NCBI GenBank assembly: GCA_945917985.1
Contig: CAMEIH010000002.1
Location: 43,613 to 107,612, forward strand
DNA length: 64,000 nt
From: an uncultured Clostridium sp.
GTDB taxonomy: Bacteria > Bacillota > Clostridia > Lachnospirales > Lachnospiraceae
Direction: 5' to 3'
Shown here: positions 7,697-16,124 of the stretch, in pieces
Layout: each line of letters opens with the position of its first letter
Numbering within the stretch: the first letter of the stretch is position 1
Made by a program: the position numbers and the translations under genes
Notes under the pieces: model-generated
Seen by the model: the letters and a program-made list of their open reading frames with translations, nothing else
The model's database searches: none
Told to the model about the DNA's origin: nothing

Positions 7697-9201
7697 CACG
7701 CTCGTACTTCCAAGTGCAGTACACTGCAGGGAGGAAGTGTGAAAAGAATGTTCCCCGAGTCCGTTATCTTATAATTTGTAAATTCAGACTCTTTTATCAC
7801 TTCCGGATTGTCAAAAGTATTGTGACCATTCATCGGTCCGGAAAGAATCGTAGCTTCAAGTTCATTCACTTTTTTATCTGAGAACTCAATTTCTATCTGA
7901 TTATCATCAATCGGCGAAAGGTTGCCAAGCGTAATATGAATGTTTCCTTCTGCATCCATAGAAACAGACTCGCTTAAGTCAGGAATCATCTCCTCTCCAG
8001 TTCCAATTTGTTTTGTTTCCACAAAGCTTTCCAGAAGTTTGGCATTCTGATGACACTGATACATATGAAAAACATAATAGGTGGGTGTTAACAGCATTTT
8101 TGTTCCTTCCGTAAGAATAACCGACTGAAGAACATTTACCATCTGGGCAATATTCGCCATCCTTACACGATCACAATGCTTATTAAATATATTTAAAGAA
8201 ACACATGCAACCAGCGCATCACGAATTGTGTTCTGTTGAAAAAGAAAGCCGGGATGTGTTCCGGGTTCCACATCAAACCAGCACCCCCATTCATCAATTA
8301 CCATCCCAATCTTCTTTTCAGGATCATATTTGTCCATAATATAACTATGTTTATTAATCAATTCTTCCATAAAAACAGCTTTTTTCAAAGTACGATACCA
8401 GTCTTCTTCATCAAAGCGTGTAGCATCGCCTTTTTTCGTCCAATCTCCCGGCACCGTATAATAATGAAGTGATAAACCATCCATAAACCCGTGAAACTGC
8501 TCCTGTGTATGATGAAAGGTTGTCTTTAGGACATCCTCTGTCCATTGATAATCATCAGCACTTGCACCGCAACAAATTTTATGCATGCTGCCGTTTCCTG
8601 CGTAATCTTTCACAAAAGTCTGATATCTTCTATATAGGTTGCCATAATAATCAGGGGTCATATTTCCCCCGCACCCCCAATTTTCGTTTCCAATACCAAA
8701 ATAATCTATCTTCCATGGCTTTTCACGTCCGTTCTTCCTTCGGAGATCTGACATCGGTGACACACCATCAAAAGTCATATATTCTATCCATTCGGACATT
8801 TCCTGAATGGTGCCGCTTCCCACATTTCCGTTTATATAGGTCTTGCATCCAAGTTGCTCGCAAAGCTCCATATATTCATGCGTCCCAAAGCTGTTATCCT
8901 CTAGGACACCACCCCAGTTTGTATTAATCATTTTCTTTCTCTCAGCCTTTGGTCCGATACCATCCTTCCAATGATACTCATCCGCAAAACACCCTCCCGG
9001 CCAGCGAAGCACCGGTATCTTCAGTTCTTTAAGTGCGTTCACAACATCAGTACGCATTCCTTTTACATTTGGGATTTCAGAATCCTCACCTACGAAGATA
9101 CCTTCATAAATACATCTTCCCAAATGCTCTGAAAAATGCCCGTAAATTTCCGCATTTATTTTTCCTAGTTCCTTCTTTTCATTAATAATCAGTTTTGCCA
9201 T
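7696..9201 (-). CDS. Alpha-L-arabinofuranosidase, GH51
   Basis: Enzyme of 501 residues, normal for intracellular GH51. The acid/base Glu173 lies in GIGNENWG and the nucleophile Glu304 in VIDEWG; the N-terminal [15 protein letters not shown] block is the GH51 signature. There is no signal peptide, so it should act on imported arabino-oligosaccharides in the cytoplasm, releasing L-arabinose from arabinan or arabinoxylan side chains. It follows the ArsR-like regulator by 19 bp and overlaps the Cys-rich gene, forming a three-gene unit. GGAGAG lies 10 bp before the ATG. No araA, araB or araD is in the window. Confidence 0.95.
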   Translation of the reverse strand: MAKLIINEKKELGKINAEIYGHFSEHLGRCIYEGIFVGEDSEIPNVKGMRTDVVNALKELKIPVLRWPGGCFADEYHWKDGIGPKAERKKMINTNWGGVLEDNSFGTHEYMELCEQLGCKTYINGNVGSGTIQEMSEWIEYMTFDGVSPMSDLRRKNGREKPWKIDYFGIGNENWGCGGNMTPDYYGNLYRRYQTFVKDYAGNGSMHKICCGASADDYQWTEDVLKTTFHHTQEQFHGFMDGLSLHYYTVPGDWTKKGDATRFDEEDWYRTLKKAVFMEELINKHSYIMDKYDPEKKIGMVIDEWGCWFDVEPGTHPGFLFQQNTIRDALVACVSLNIFNKHCDRVRMANIAQMVNVLQSVILTEGTKMLLTPTYYVFHMYQCHQNAKLLESFVETKQIGTGEEMIPDLSESVSMDAEGNIHITLGNLSPIDDNQIEIEFSDKKVNELEATILSGPMNGHNTFDNPEVIKESEFTNYKITDSGNILFTLPPCSVLHLEVRA

Positions 9202-9220
9202 ATGAAAATGTCTCTCCTAC

Positions 9221-10156
9221 TTATGTATCAGTTTCCTGTTCTAAAATTGGTCTATAGTTAATGCTAACTTCTATATCTTGATTATAATTTCCAAATCCTT
9301 TTCCGAAAATCGTTAATCCTCCCACATGTTCTGCATTTTCCGGGACCTCCAGTCTCAATTTCAGCATACTCAGATAGTCCAACTGAAAATCCTCAATTGT
9401 CACATCTGAGACCGGTTCTCCATCCATAAAAGTCCCTTCACTATTAATCACCAAAACCTTAAGAATACCATACTGTCCCCAATTATCGTACCACCACTCG
9501 GGTGTGAAAATTCCTCTGACACCACCAAGATCTCCGGGGCTTGTCCATACTGCACATTTCTTATCATTAAGGAAAAAGGAAATATCTGATGGCCATTCAT
9601 TATTATATCCGGGAGCTTCAGACCCAAGTTCCATGGAAAAGGTTATCTGAGTGATTTTTTGTCCCTCCGGAATAAATGTAGGAATTACATATTCCACATA
9701 TCCATGGGCGAACCATAATATATCCGCCGAATATCTGCCGGGGTGAGCAAAATAGCGAATATCGTCCACCTCACCAAGCAATGCGGCACCGGTTGCCAAA
9801 CCGCAAGTCGGAAAAATCTGATAATCCGTGTAGTGTCCTACCTTTATACTTGTCTGATATATATCCTTTCTCTCTTTCTCTGCATGAATATCAATCAGTA
9901 TCTTATCCTCACAAACAGAACACTTTTTTTGATTTCCGTGTCCTTCCAATTCGTTAGAAACAGTTACTAATCCACACTCTTCCAACATCTTGATGTGATA
10001 GGTCATGGCACTGTTAGCTATTTTCAAATGATTTGCCAGATCATTCATATTCATACTGTTGTTTTCCAGAAGCAGACTAATGATCTCTATGCGCACCTCC
10101 GATGCAAGTGCTTTAAACACATTAAGTCCTTCCTTCAAAGTGGGAATGTGCAGCAT
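9221..10156 (-). CDS. ArsR-type winged-helix regulator with C-terminal beta-rich sensor domain
   Basis: A 311-residue protein. Residues ~10-80 are an ArsR-like winged helix (LASEVRIEIISLLLENN, LKIANSAMTYHIKMLEECGL). The remaining ~220 residues are rich in Trp, Tyr and Gly and look like a beta-sandwich, possibly carbohydrate-binding, rather than a known metal sensor; a lone CSVC lies near residue 80. The start was moved five codons in, to the ATG at 10156, because GGAGG lies inside the longer reading frame eight bases before it. Being first in the unit with GH51, it probably senses an arabinoside and controls this operon. That role is inferred. Confidence 0.75.
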   Translation of the reverse strand: MLHIPTLKEGLNVFKALASEVRIEIISLLLENNSMNMNDLANHLKIANSAMTYHIKMLEECGLVTVSNELEGHGNQKKCSVCEDKILIDIHAEKERKDIYQTSIKVGHYTDYQIFPTCGLATGAALLGEVDDIRYFAHPGRYSADILWFAHGYVEYVIPTFIPEGQKITQITFSMELGSEAPGYNNEWPSDISFFLNDKKCAVWTSPGDLGGVRGIFTPEWWYDNWGQYGILKVLVINSEGTFMDGEPVSDVTIEDFQLDYLSMLKLRLEVPENAEHVGGLTIFGKGFGNYNQDIEVSINYRPILEQETDT

Positions 10157-10197
10157 TGCTTTATCCTCCATCTATAAAGTCAACATATACTTTCATT

Positions 10198-10227
10198 ATT
10201 ATAAGCTATAGGATTTTTGATTGTCAA
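10198..10227 (-). promoter_or_regulatory. Promoter of the ArsR-like/GH51 unit
   Basis: On the minus strand TTGACA (10222-10227) and TATAAT (10198-10203) are 18 bp apart, both perfect consensus hexamers, 41 bp before the start. Confidence 0.8.
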
Positions 10228-10278
10228 TCTGCCACCCACTCTACGAACTGTCATCAGGTTTTCAGGAATATAAATGAA

Positions 10279-10310
10279 ATAGGCCAAAGAACAACAAAGC
10301 TTTGGCCTAT
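10279..10310 (-). terminator. Hairpin downstream of the sugar-binding lipoprotein gene
   Basis: Perfect 11-bp arms ATAGGCCAAAG and CTTTGGCCTAT with a short loop, 25 bp after the stop. The following T-run is weak (ATTTCATTTAT), so it may attenuate or stabilise as well as terminate. Confidence 0.65.
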
Positions 10311-10335
10311 CTCTTGAGGATAATTATTACAAATT

Positions 10336-11763
10336 CTAGTAAAGCACTTCTATTCCGAGTGTTTCCTGTGCTGCATTCCAGCTTTCTTTCCATTCAGCCA
10401 TAATCTCATCATAAGTCTCAGAACCAGTAGCAGCAGCTTCTACGATTTTCTGCACTTTTCTATTACCTTCTGCATTAAAAGAAAGCTCGGATTCTGCATT
10501 CATCTGGTTCAGGTAATCTGCTTCTCCTTCAAGTGCCACCTTATCACTTAAAACAGTACATCCGTCAAACGCGGAATACATATCAGGATTCTGACCATCC
10601 TTATCAACGGTATATCCACCTTCATTGTAGCACCAGCCCGAATCCTCTGTAAGCCACTTAAGGAAAATCATAGCTGCCGTTTTATTCTCATCTGAAGAAT
10701 TTACGTTGATTGCACTTGCATAATCGCCACCTGCTAATACATACTGCGTTCCACCTACCGTAATGGGGAAAGGCATATATCCGACATCCTCGCCATGGTC
10801 ACCGGCTTCTACCATCTGTGCATACGCCCAAGAGCCAAGTACCATCGCTCCGATTTCACCACGATTCAACATACCCTTGCAGCCTTCCCAGTCTGTTGTT
10901 GTATAATCATCTTCAATCAATTCATTAGCAACTGCATCATAAAGAATCTTGTATAATGCATATGCTCCTGTACCATCACCATTGTTCTTAAAAGGATCTT
11001 CCGTGTGAACGAACTTTTGATTTACATAAGTATCATCACCATTAGATACAATACCCAGGTATGCATCCCATGCACCCATCGTCCAGCCTGCTGCATAGTT
11101 GGTATAAAGAGGAATTGCATCTGTGTTATCCTTAATCGCCTGAAGTGCTGCAATAAATTCATCGGGGGTTTTAGGAAGCTCTGTAACACCTGCTGCTTCA
11201 AACACAGCTTTGTTGTATAAAACGCCCTGCGCATTTGCCATATAGGGAATACCATATGTATAACCATCATATTCTGTCTGACTTGCAAAATTTATTTCCT
11301 TATCCATGTTTTCAAAAGTGTCCAAAGGATAGAAATAATTGCTATATTCTGCCTTATCAATCGCAGGAATCGCCATTATGTCAGCATAATCACCTGCAGA
11401 AAGTCGAAGTAAGGCTTCCTCTGCAAAATCAGGAATTGCTTCCACTTCAACGGTAATATTAGGATATACCTTATTAAAATCACTGACAATCGCATCCAGA
11501 GTACCATCTTCACCACGATCTGTTCTATGTGTGGTCCACTTAATACTTGCCGTATAGTCAAGATAGTCTGTTCCTACATTAATTTCAGAATATGCGGGTA
11601 CGCCTGTCTTGGCTTCTTCAGCAGTTGTTTCAACCTCCTGCGTCTTTTCTGCTTCTGCAGGAGCTTCTGAATTGGAAGTATCATTTGAATTACTGCCACA
11701 TGCAGTCAAAGACAACATCATTGCTGATGCTGTTACCAATGCCAGAATTTTTCTTAACTTCAT
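10336..11763 (-). CDS. ABC transporter sugar-binding lipoprotein
   Basis: Extracellular solute-binding protein, family 1 type, 475 residues. The signal peptide ends in a lipobox (SLTAC, lipidated Cys22) followed by an Asn/Ser/Glu-rich linker. The mature part has typical motifs such as YGIPYMANAQGVLYNK and a Trp-rich pocket region near GAMVLGSWAYAQM. It should capture an oligosaccharide at the cell surface for an ABC importer. No permease or ATPase genes accompany it; both neighbours are glycosidase units, so the permeases must be elsewhere or shared. It has its own strong promoter, AAGGAGG site and terminator-like hairpin. Confidence 0.92.
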   Translation of the reverse strand: MKLRKILALVTASAMMLSLTACGSNSNDTSNSEAPAEAEKTQEVETTAEEAKTGVPAYSEINVGTDYLDYTASIKWTTHRTDRGEDGTLDAIVSDFNKVYPNITVEVEAIPDFAEEALLRLSAGDYADIMAIPAIDKAEYSNYFYPLDTFENMDKEINFASQTEYDGYTYGIPYMANAQGVLYNKAVFEAAGVTELPKTPDEFIAALQAIKDNTDAIPLYTNYAAGWTMGAWDAYLGIVSNGDDTYVNQKFVHTEDPFKNNGDGTGAYALYKILYDAVANELIEDDYTTTDWEGCKGMLNRGEIGAMVLGSWAYAQMVEAGDHGEDVGYMPFPITVGGTQYVLAGGDYASAINVNSSDENKTAAMIFLKWLTEDSGWCYNEGGYTVDKDGQNPDMYSAFDGCTVLSDKVALEGEADYLNQMNAESELSFNAEGNRKVQKIVEAAATGSETYDEIMAEWKESWNAAQETLGIEVLY

Positions 11764-11815
11764 TTCTTTTCCTCCTTAATTTAAAAAATATTTTAAATAT
11801 TTCTAATCTTTTTTA

Positions 11816-11844
11816 AGTATATCATGATGTTTTTTTTATGTCAA
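11816..11844 (-). promoter_or_regulatory. Promoter of the sugar-binding lipoprotein gene
   Basis: On the minus strand TTGACA (11839-11844) and TATACT (11816-11821) are 17 bp apart; the spacer includes an A8 tract. The long AT-rich leader ends in AAGGAGG before the ATG. Confidence 0.8.
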
Positions 11845-11857
11845 TATTTACTCCCAC

Positions 11858-11885
11858 AAAAAAAGCGCCCAAAGCGCTTTTTTGA
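11858..11885. terminator. Terminator after the beta-glucuronidase gene
   Basis: AAAAAAGCGC and GCGCTTTTTT arms around a short loop, 12 bp past the stop codon. The T-tract on both strands makes it potentially bidirectional. Confidence 0.85.
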
Positions 11886-11896
11886 TTTTGAGATAT

Positions 11897-13693
11897 TTAC
11901 TTAATGTCCTCTGCCTTTTCCCGGTAAAACTTCTGTAATACGGAAAATGCCAGTTTTCTGTATTTTTTGTCCTCAGAGCATAAACCTTTTCTGTTGTAAT
12001 ATTTCTGGATACTGCTTGTTCTTCTGGGACATCTGAAGTCATAGAGTATCCAGGGTGTCATTCCCTTGATATAACTGATTTTTCTGATTTCCTCTATCTG
12101 CCGCTCATAGACATAGGCCTGACACTCTTCCGTTCCCTTGTCTGTGATCGTTCCATGATGACCCGGCAGCGCATCTGCTCCGAATTCCGTGATGACAACA
12201 GGTTTGGACGGATTGCTGTTCTGAAATAGCTGAGGCAGTTTCTCAAAATCAGGAGTATACCATCCGCAGTATTCATTAATACCGATCACATCCAGATACT
12301 CGGCAAGACGATCTGCTATGGCATTCTTTTCGCCATCCACCAGGCATGCTGCCGATACCAGTCTGGTTTCATCCTCCTGATGCGCACAGTTTGCAAGACG
12401 ACTCATGAATTGTAAGCGCTCATCCGTATCCGCATTTTCATTTCCCACAGACCAGATGATCACACTGGCGCGGTTATAGTCTCTGCCGATCAATTCTTTC
12501 AACTGATTTTCCGCATCCTCGTAGGTCGCCTCCCGCTCAAACCGGATTGCCCAGTATACCGGAATTTCTTCCCACAAAAGCATTCCCAGCTTGTCTGCCA
12601 GTCTTGCCATCCTCTCGCTGTGCGGATAGTGTGCAATTCTCATAAAATTGCAGCCAAGTTCTTTTGCTATCTGCAGGTTTTCTATTCTTTCTTCATCGGT
12701 TAATGCTTTTCCATGCTCCACACTGTCTTCATGACAGCTCACACCACGCAGAAAAACGGACTTTCCGTTAAGGAAAATCTCCCTGCCTTCAACCTTTATT
12801 TCGCGAAAGCCAACTCTGTCACTTACATGGTCATTCAGACAGGATACTATTACCTCATATAATTTGGGCACTTCCGGTGACCAGAGCTGTGGCTTTACTT
12901 CTATTATCTCTGCACCGGTTCCATCCTTTACATCAATCTGTTTGTGCACTCCCAGTTCTTCTATGGAAATCATCGCCGTAGTCATTACAGACTCGGATAG
13001 TTTTATTTCTGCCCGGATACGGCTGTATGTCCCGTCCGGCACCAGTGCAATCCTGAAATCCTTTATATATGTCTTCGGAAGACGGATTAACTCAATATCC
13101 CGATAGATGCCTCCATAGTTGAACCAGTCCGTATTTTCCGTGGGCACCTGCTCCGGTCTTCTGGTACTGTCCACCACCAGAATGATGCGATTGTCCGCCT
13201 TCAATTCCTTCGTAATATTAAAATATGCCGGTGTGGAGCCTCCTCTATGCATACCCACATACTCTCCGTTGACAAAGACGCGGCACAGATAATTGGCTGC
13301 ACCTATCTTTAAGACAATCTCTTCCTCCTCATTCTCTCTCTGATAAGAGAATTTTCTGGTAAAAACCATACTTCCTTCATACAACAGATACTCTTTTTCT
13401 ACTGTATTCCAGCAGGCAGGAAGCTGCATAACCGGCCATTCGTCAAACGAGTAATCGACAGGCAGGGAATATCCCTTTTCATCGAAATATTTTTCCAGAA
13501 ACCACTTTTGTCTTAAACAGGTATCATACTGATCTATGGCATAGTGCCACTGTCCGTTAAGGGACTGTGTCTTTCTCCCACTGTCAAAGATCATAGTCTC
13601 TGCGTTTGCCTGTTTCCCCTCATATTGCTGTGCGTAATCCTCAAGGTGGATGTCAGACATATATTTTTTTGCTTTCTCTTTTTGGGTATCCAT
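11897..13693 (-). CDS. uidA: Beta-glucuronidase, GH2
   Basis: GH2 enzyme of 598 residues. N-terminal jelly-roll (~40-210), immunoglobulin-like domain (~210-300) and TIM barrel. The acid/base Glu419 lies in SVGNEN and the nucleophile Glu503 in ITEFGAD. Asn567 and Lys569 (NRK, followed by G) form the N-x-K motif that contacts the glucuronate carboxylate in known beta-glucuronidases, and GINEYCGWY is also typical. This separates it from beta-galactosidases. No signal peptide, so it is cytoplasmic. A longer frame runs 36 codons upstream into the ribbon-helix-helix gene; the ATG at 13693 behind GAGAGA is preferred. It follows the SPFH and RHH genes closely and ends in a strong terminator. Confidence 0.92.
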   Translation of the reverse strand: MDTQKEKAKKYMSDIHLEDYAQQYEGKQANAETMIFDSGRKTQSLNGQWHYAIDQYDTCLRQKWFLEKYFDEKGYSLPVDYSFDEWPVMQLPACWNTVEKEYLLYEGSMVFTRKFSYQRENEEEEIVLKIGAANYLCRVFVNGEYVGMHRGGSTPAYFNITKELKADNRIILVVDSTRRPEQVPTENTDWFNYGGIYRDIELIRLPKTYIKDFRIALVPDGTYSRIRAEIKLSESVMTTAMISIEELGVHKQIDVKDGTGAEIIEVKPQLWSPEVPKLYEVIVSCLNDHVSDRVGFREIKVEGREIFLNGKSVFLRGVSCHEDSVEHGKALTDEERIENLQIAKELGCNFMRIAHYPHSERMARLADKLGMLLWEEIPVYWAIRFEREATYEDAENQLKELIGRDYNRASVIIWSVGNENADTDERLQFMSRLANCAHQEDETRLVSAACLVDGEKNAIADRLAEYLDVIGINEYCGWYTPDFEKLPQLFQNSNPSKPVVITEFGADALPGHHGTITDKGTEECQAYVYERQIEEIRKISYIKGMTPWILYDFRCPRRTSSIQKYYNRKGLCSEDKKYRKLAFSVLQKFYREKAEDIK

Positions 13694-13727
13694 ATTTTTT
13701 CTCTCTTTTCCAATCTCTTCTTTGTTT

Positions 13728-13931
13728 TTAAATATCAAGCTCCGGCGGAACATCAATCTCATCGGATACATATTTACCGTTTTTCCTTCGCTGTCTGACA
13801 CACTCGGACAGAAGGTATTCTATCTGTCCGTTGACAGAGCGAAAGTCATCTTCCGCCCAGGCGGCAATGGCATCATAGAGTTTCGATGACAGTCTGAGCG
13901 GAATCTGCTTTTTGTTATTATCTGCTGCCAT
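13728..13931 (-). CDS. Small ribbon-helix-helix (Arc-like) protein
   Basis: A 67-residue protein: [20 protein letters not shown] is a beta-strand plus first helix, and [20 protein letters not shown] is the second helix, the pattern of Arc/CopG DNA-binding proteins that act as dimers. The C-terminus ([11 protein letters not shown]) is acidic. Its ATG lies 3 bp after the stop of the SPFH gene, so the two are tightly linked; I recall the same pairing in other Firmicutes. The SPFH promoter carries a GATATC-centred inverted repeat over its -10 box, a plausible site for autoregulation by this protein. Confidence 0.75.
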   Translation of the reverse strand: MAADNNKKQIPLRLSSKLYDAIAAWAEDDFRSVNGQIEYLLSECVRQRRKNGKYVSDEIDVPPELDI

Positions 13932-13934
13932 AGC

Positions 13935-14924
13935 TTAGTACAGACTTCCTGTATTCACGATGGGCTGGGCATCATGATTGCCGCACAAAACTACCAGAAG
14001 ATTCGAAACCATTGCCGCTTTGCGCTCTTCGTCCAGTTTCACGATATCATTTTCATTCAACCGCTCCAGTGCCATTTCCACCATACCCACAGCGCCGTCC
14101 ACGATCATCTTTCTCGCGTCGATAATAGCGGATGCCTGCTGTCTTTGAAGCATGACTGCCGCAATCTCAGGTGCATAAGCAAGATAGGTGATTCTTGCTT
14201 CCACGATCTCAATACCTGCTTCGTTTACTCTTGCCTGAATCTCATCCTTGATCCTGCCTGCCACTGTCTCGCTGGAACCCCGAAGGCTTCCTTCGTCTGC
14301 CACTCCGTCACCGGTAGTGTCCACATTGGGTGCCACATCATACGGATAAAGACGCACAATATTTCGAAGGGCACTGTCGCACTGCAGGGAAAGGAATTCC
14401 TTATAATTGTCAACATTGAACACTGCCTTTGCAGTATCGGTGATCCGCCAGGTAACGGCAATTCCGATCTCCACCGGATTCCCAAGGCAGTCATTGATCT
14501 TCTGGCGGTTATTGTTCAGAGTCATAATCTTGAGGGAAATCTTCTTTGAAGTTGTTTCCCCGGCTTCCGTCACATTCTTGGCTTTCACATCGCCACTTTG
14601 ATTCAGCTGTGTCTTCGCCGCCGGATTGACTGCCGAGCAGAACGGATTGACAAAATAAAATCCGGGTTCTTTAATGGTTCCTATGTATTTTCCGAATAAG
14701 GTCAGAACCAATGCTTCCTGCGGTTTCAATACTTTAAGTCCCGGCCATAAAAGCCATGTAACTGAGAGAAGAATCACACTTACAATAAAGAGTGCCGGAT
14801 TCTTCCCGTCATCCATCATGATGCCTCCCACAATCGTTCCGATGATTGCCAGAATGTAAATCACGATGGAAAGTAATAAAACTGCCATACCGTTTTTCTT
14901 ACTGTTCAATATTTTTTCTTCCAT
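13935..14924 (-). CDS. SPFH/band-7 domain membrane protein
   Basis: A 329-residue protein with two N-terminal hydrophobic segments (about 12-36 and 42-62) followed by a band-7 domain (KVLKPQEALVLTLFGKYIGT onward) and a helical C-terminal part (QRQQASAIIDARKMIVDGAV). SPFH proteins form membrane-anchored ring-like scaffolds; the precise client is unknown. Residues ~120-145 include an insert rich in Lys and Thr (SGDVKAKNVTEAGETTSKK). It leads an apparent three-gene run with the RHH protein and beta-glucuronidase. GGAGA precedes the ATG. Confidence 0.88.
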   Translation of the reverse strand: MEEKILNSKKNGMAVLLLSIVIYILAIIGTIVGGIMMDDGKNPALFIVSVILLSVTWLLWPGLKVLKPQEALVLTLFGKYIGTIKEPGFYFVNPFCSAVNPAAKTQLNQSGDVKAKNVTEAGETTSKKISLKIMTLNNNRQKINDCLGNPVEIGIAVTWRITDTAKAVFNVDNYKEFLSLQCDSALRNIVRLYPYDVAPNVDTTGDGVADEGSLRGSSETVAGRIKDEIQARVNEAGIEIVEARITYLAYAPEIAAVMLQRQQASAIIDARKMIVDGAVGMVEMALERLNENDIVKLDEERKAAMVSNLLVVLCGNHDAQPIVNTGSLY

Positions 14925-14947
14925 AATGAATCGTCTCCTTCTTTTTT

Positions 14948-14964
14948 GATATCACTATGATATC
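14948..14964. promoter_or_regulatory. Inverted repeat GATATC-N5-GATATC over the SPFH promoter
   Basis: Two GATATC palindromes spaced by five bases overlap the -10 hexamer of the SPFH-RHH promoter. The spacing of about one helical turn (11 bp centre to centre) suits a pair of RHH dimers. Function as an operator is inferred. Confidence 0.5.
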
Positions 14965-14985
14965 GCTTTGGTATTTATAATTCAA
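14957..14985 (-). promoter_or_regulatory. Promoter of the SPFH gene
   Basis: On the minus strand TTGAAT (14980-14985) and TATCAT (14957-14962) are 17 bp apart, 32 bp ahead of the ATG. The -35 box lies just past the NUDIX gene stop. Confidence 0.6.
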
Positions 14986-14989
14986 GGTT

Positions 14990-15436
14990 TTAACGCAAGT
15001 TTTTTATTTCCATATACTTTTCTATCAATTTGGGCTGTATGAATGGATATGTCCAGTTCTCGGGCAATTTATCCGTAAGTATCACCTGTTCCATCTCACT
15101 ATGAAGCTTACCTGAAAATTCCATTATTTCCGCAAAACATAATAATCCGAATGTTTCCTCACCGGTCTCATTTATACTGTTCTTACCTGTAACGGAATAA
15201 ATGCATATTGGCTTAATATCGAACCGGATGGCACCTGTTTCTTCCTGAAGTTCCCGCTTAGCAGTCTCTAAAATATCTTCTCCGGCTTCGCGATGCCCTC
15301 CAGGTGCCTCATAGGTATCTCGTTCCTTATGTTTACAAAAGACCCACTTGCCATTGCTCTTTGAAATAATCACTGCGAATTTTAATAGAGAATCATCGAC
15401 TGTATCATAAAATTTTACTTCTAACATTTTTTTCAT
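14990..15436 (-). CDS. NUDIX hydrolase
   Basis: A 148-residue NUDIX protein with an intact box: GGHREAGEDILETAKRELQE then ETG, matching GX5EX7REUXEEXGU. It should hydrolyse a nucleoside diphosphate linked to another moiety. The short length and lack of extra domains are compatible with a MutT/YtkD-like cleaner of oxidised nucleotides, but the substrate is not determinable here. A second ATG three codons in is an alternative start; AAGGGA lies close to the first ATG. It stands alone upstream of the SPFH unit. Confidence 0.88.
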   Translation of the reverse strand: MKKMLEVKFYDTVDDSLLKFAVIISKSNGKWVFCKHKERDTYEAPGGHREAGEDILETAKRELQEETGAIRFDIKPICIYSVTGKNSINETGEETFGLLCFAEIMEFSGKLHSEMEQVILTDKLPENWTYPFIQPKLIEKYMEIKNLR

Positions 15437-15574
15437 TTTCCCTTATTACCGCTTTTTCTTTCCCAATTACATCACTTAATGTAATACCTGTTTTATTTAC
15501 AATACCACCATATGCATCTATTATCAATTTACTCTCGTAATATCTTGGCTTCCCTATACTTTATTTCTTGACTT

Positions 15575-15860
15575 CTCTATACCCTGATTCAGGCATTTCA
15601 CAGATTGAATTTCTGCTCCAAAATTTTCTCCGAGGGTATTTCAAGGCCTTTCCGTCTCTCATACCCTTCTTCTGCCATTTCACTGTCTGGATCTCTGCTC
15701 ACAAGCTTCCTCCGAGGGTATTTCAAGGCCTTTCCGTCTCTCATACCCTTCTTCTGCCATTTCACTGTCTGGATCTCTGCTCACAAGCTTCCTCCGAGGG
15801 TATTTCAAGGCCTTTCCGCCTCTCATACCCTCGTTCCGCCATTTCACAGACAGGATATAT
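15575..15860. repeat. 82-bp tandem repeat array
   Basis: Two identical 82-bp units (15631-15712 and 15713-15794) are flanked by a diverged partial unit on the left and a partial unit on the right that keeps similarity to about 15857. Each unit begins CGAGGGTATTTCAAGGCC and contains GGGTAT/ATACCC arms; in the last unit the arms are perfect over 9 bp (CGAGGGTAT and ATACCCTCG) with AGGC/GCCT inside. The structure looks like repeated hairpins, either RNA or DNA elements. Confidence 0.85.
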
Positions 15861-15934
15861 TTAAAGCCAAACCAAGACATTCCACACCTCGGGGAGATAC
15901 ACATTTCACATATTTCCCCGCCTTACAACCAACA

Positions 15935-16076
15935 AGCAGGCAGTCAATGTTCTTATACGGGCCTTATAAAAACGCCGGCACTTGGTGAGCTTTCGCCATA
16001 AGCGAAAAGCGAACCTAGTACCGCTGCGTTTTTATAGAGCGAAAGCGTGCCCGAATAAGAATCTTGACTGCCTGCT
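15935..16076. repeat. 142-bp near-palindromic element (MITE-like or structured RNA)
   Basis: Outer arms of 28 bp (15935-15962 and 16049-16076) match inverted with three mismatches, beginning AGCAGGCAGTCAA. Inside, ATAAAAACGC pairs with GCGTTTTTAT, and CGGCACTTGGT...GCTTTCGC pairs with GCGAAAAGC...ACCTAGTACCG around a CATAA loop. Almost the whole element can fold into one long hairpin. It ends 48 bp from the carB stop. No transposase or clear target duplication is seen. Confidence 0.8.
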
Positions 16077-16124
16077 GCGTACGTTCATGCAATATTTATT
16101 TCAATTTTATTTTGAGTCCTCTTT

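Larger units (their letters stand above)
15437..16124. other. 688-bp non-coding region beside carB
   Basis: No credible gene. It holds 82-bp tandem repeats (15575-15860), a CGGGGA/TCCCCG hairpin (15890-15920) and a 142-bp inverted-repeat element (15935-16076). The reading frames across it arise from the repeats and change frame between units because 82 is not divisible by three. Confidence 0.7.

Noticed and set aside
15575..15860. CRISPR array
   Set aside because: The units are contiguous 82-bp tandem copies without spacers and no cas genes are present.
15605..15988. A 127-residue frame across the tandem repeats
   Set aside because: The 82-bp unit is not a multiple of three, so the frame reads each unit differently; no ribosome site and no conserved-looking composition.
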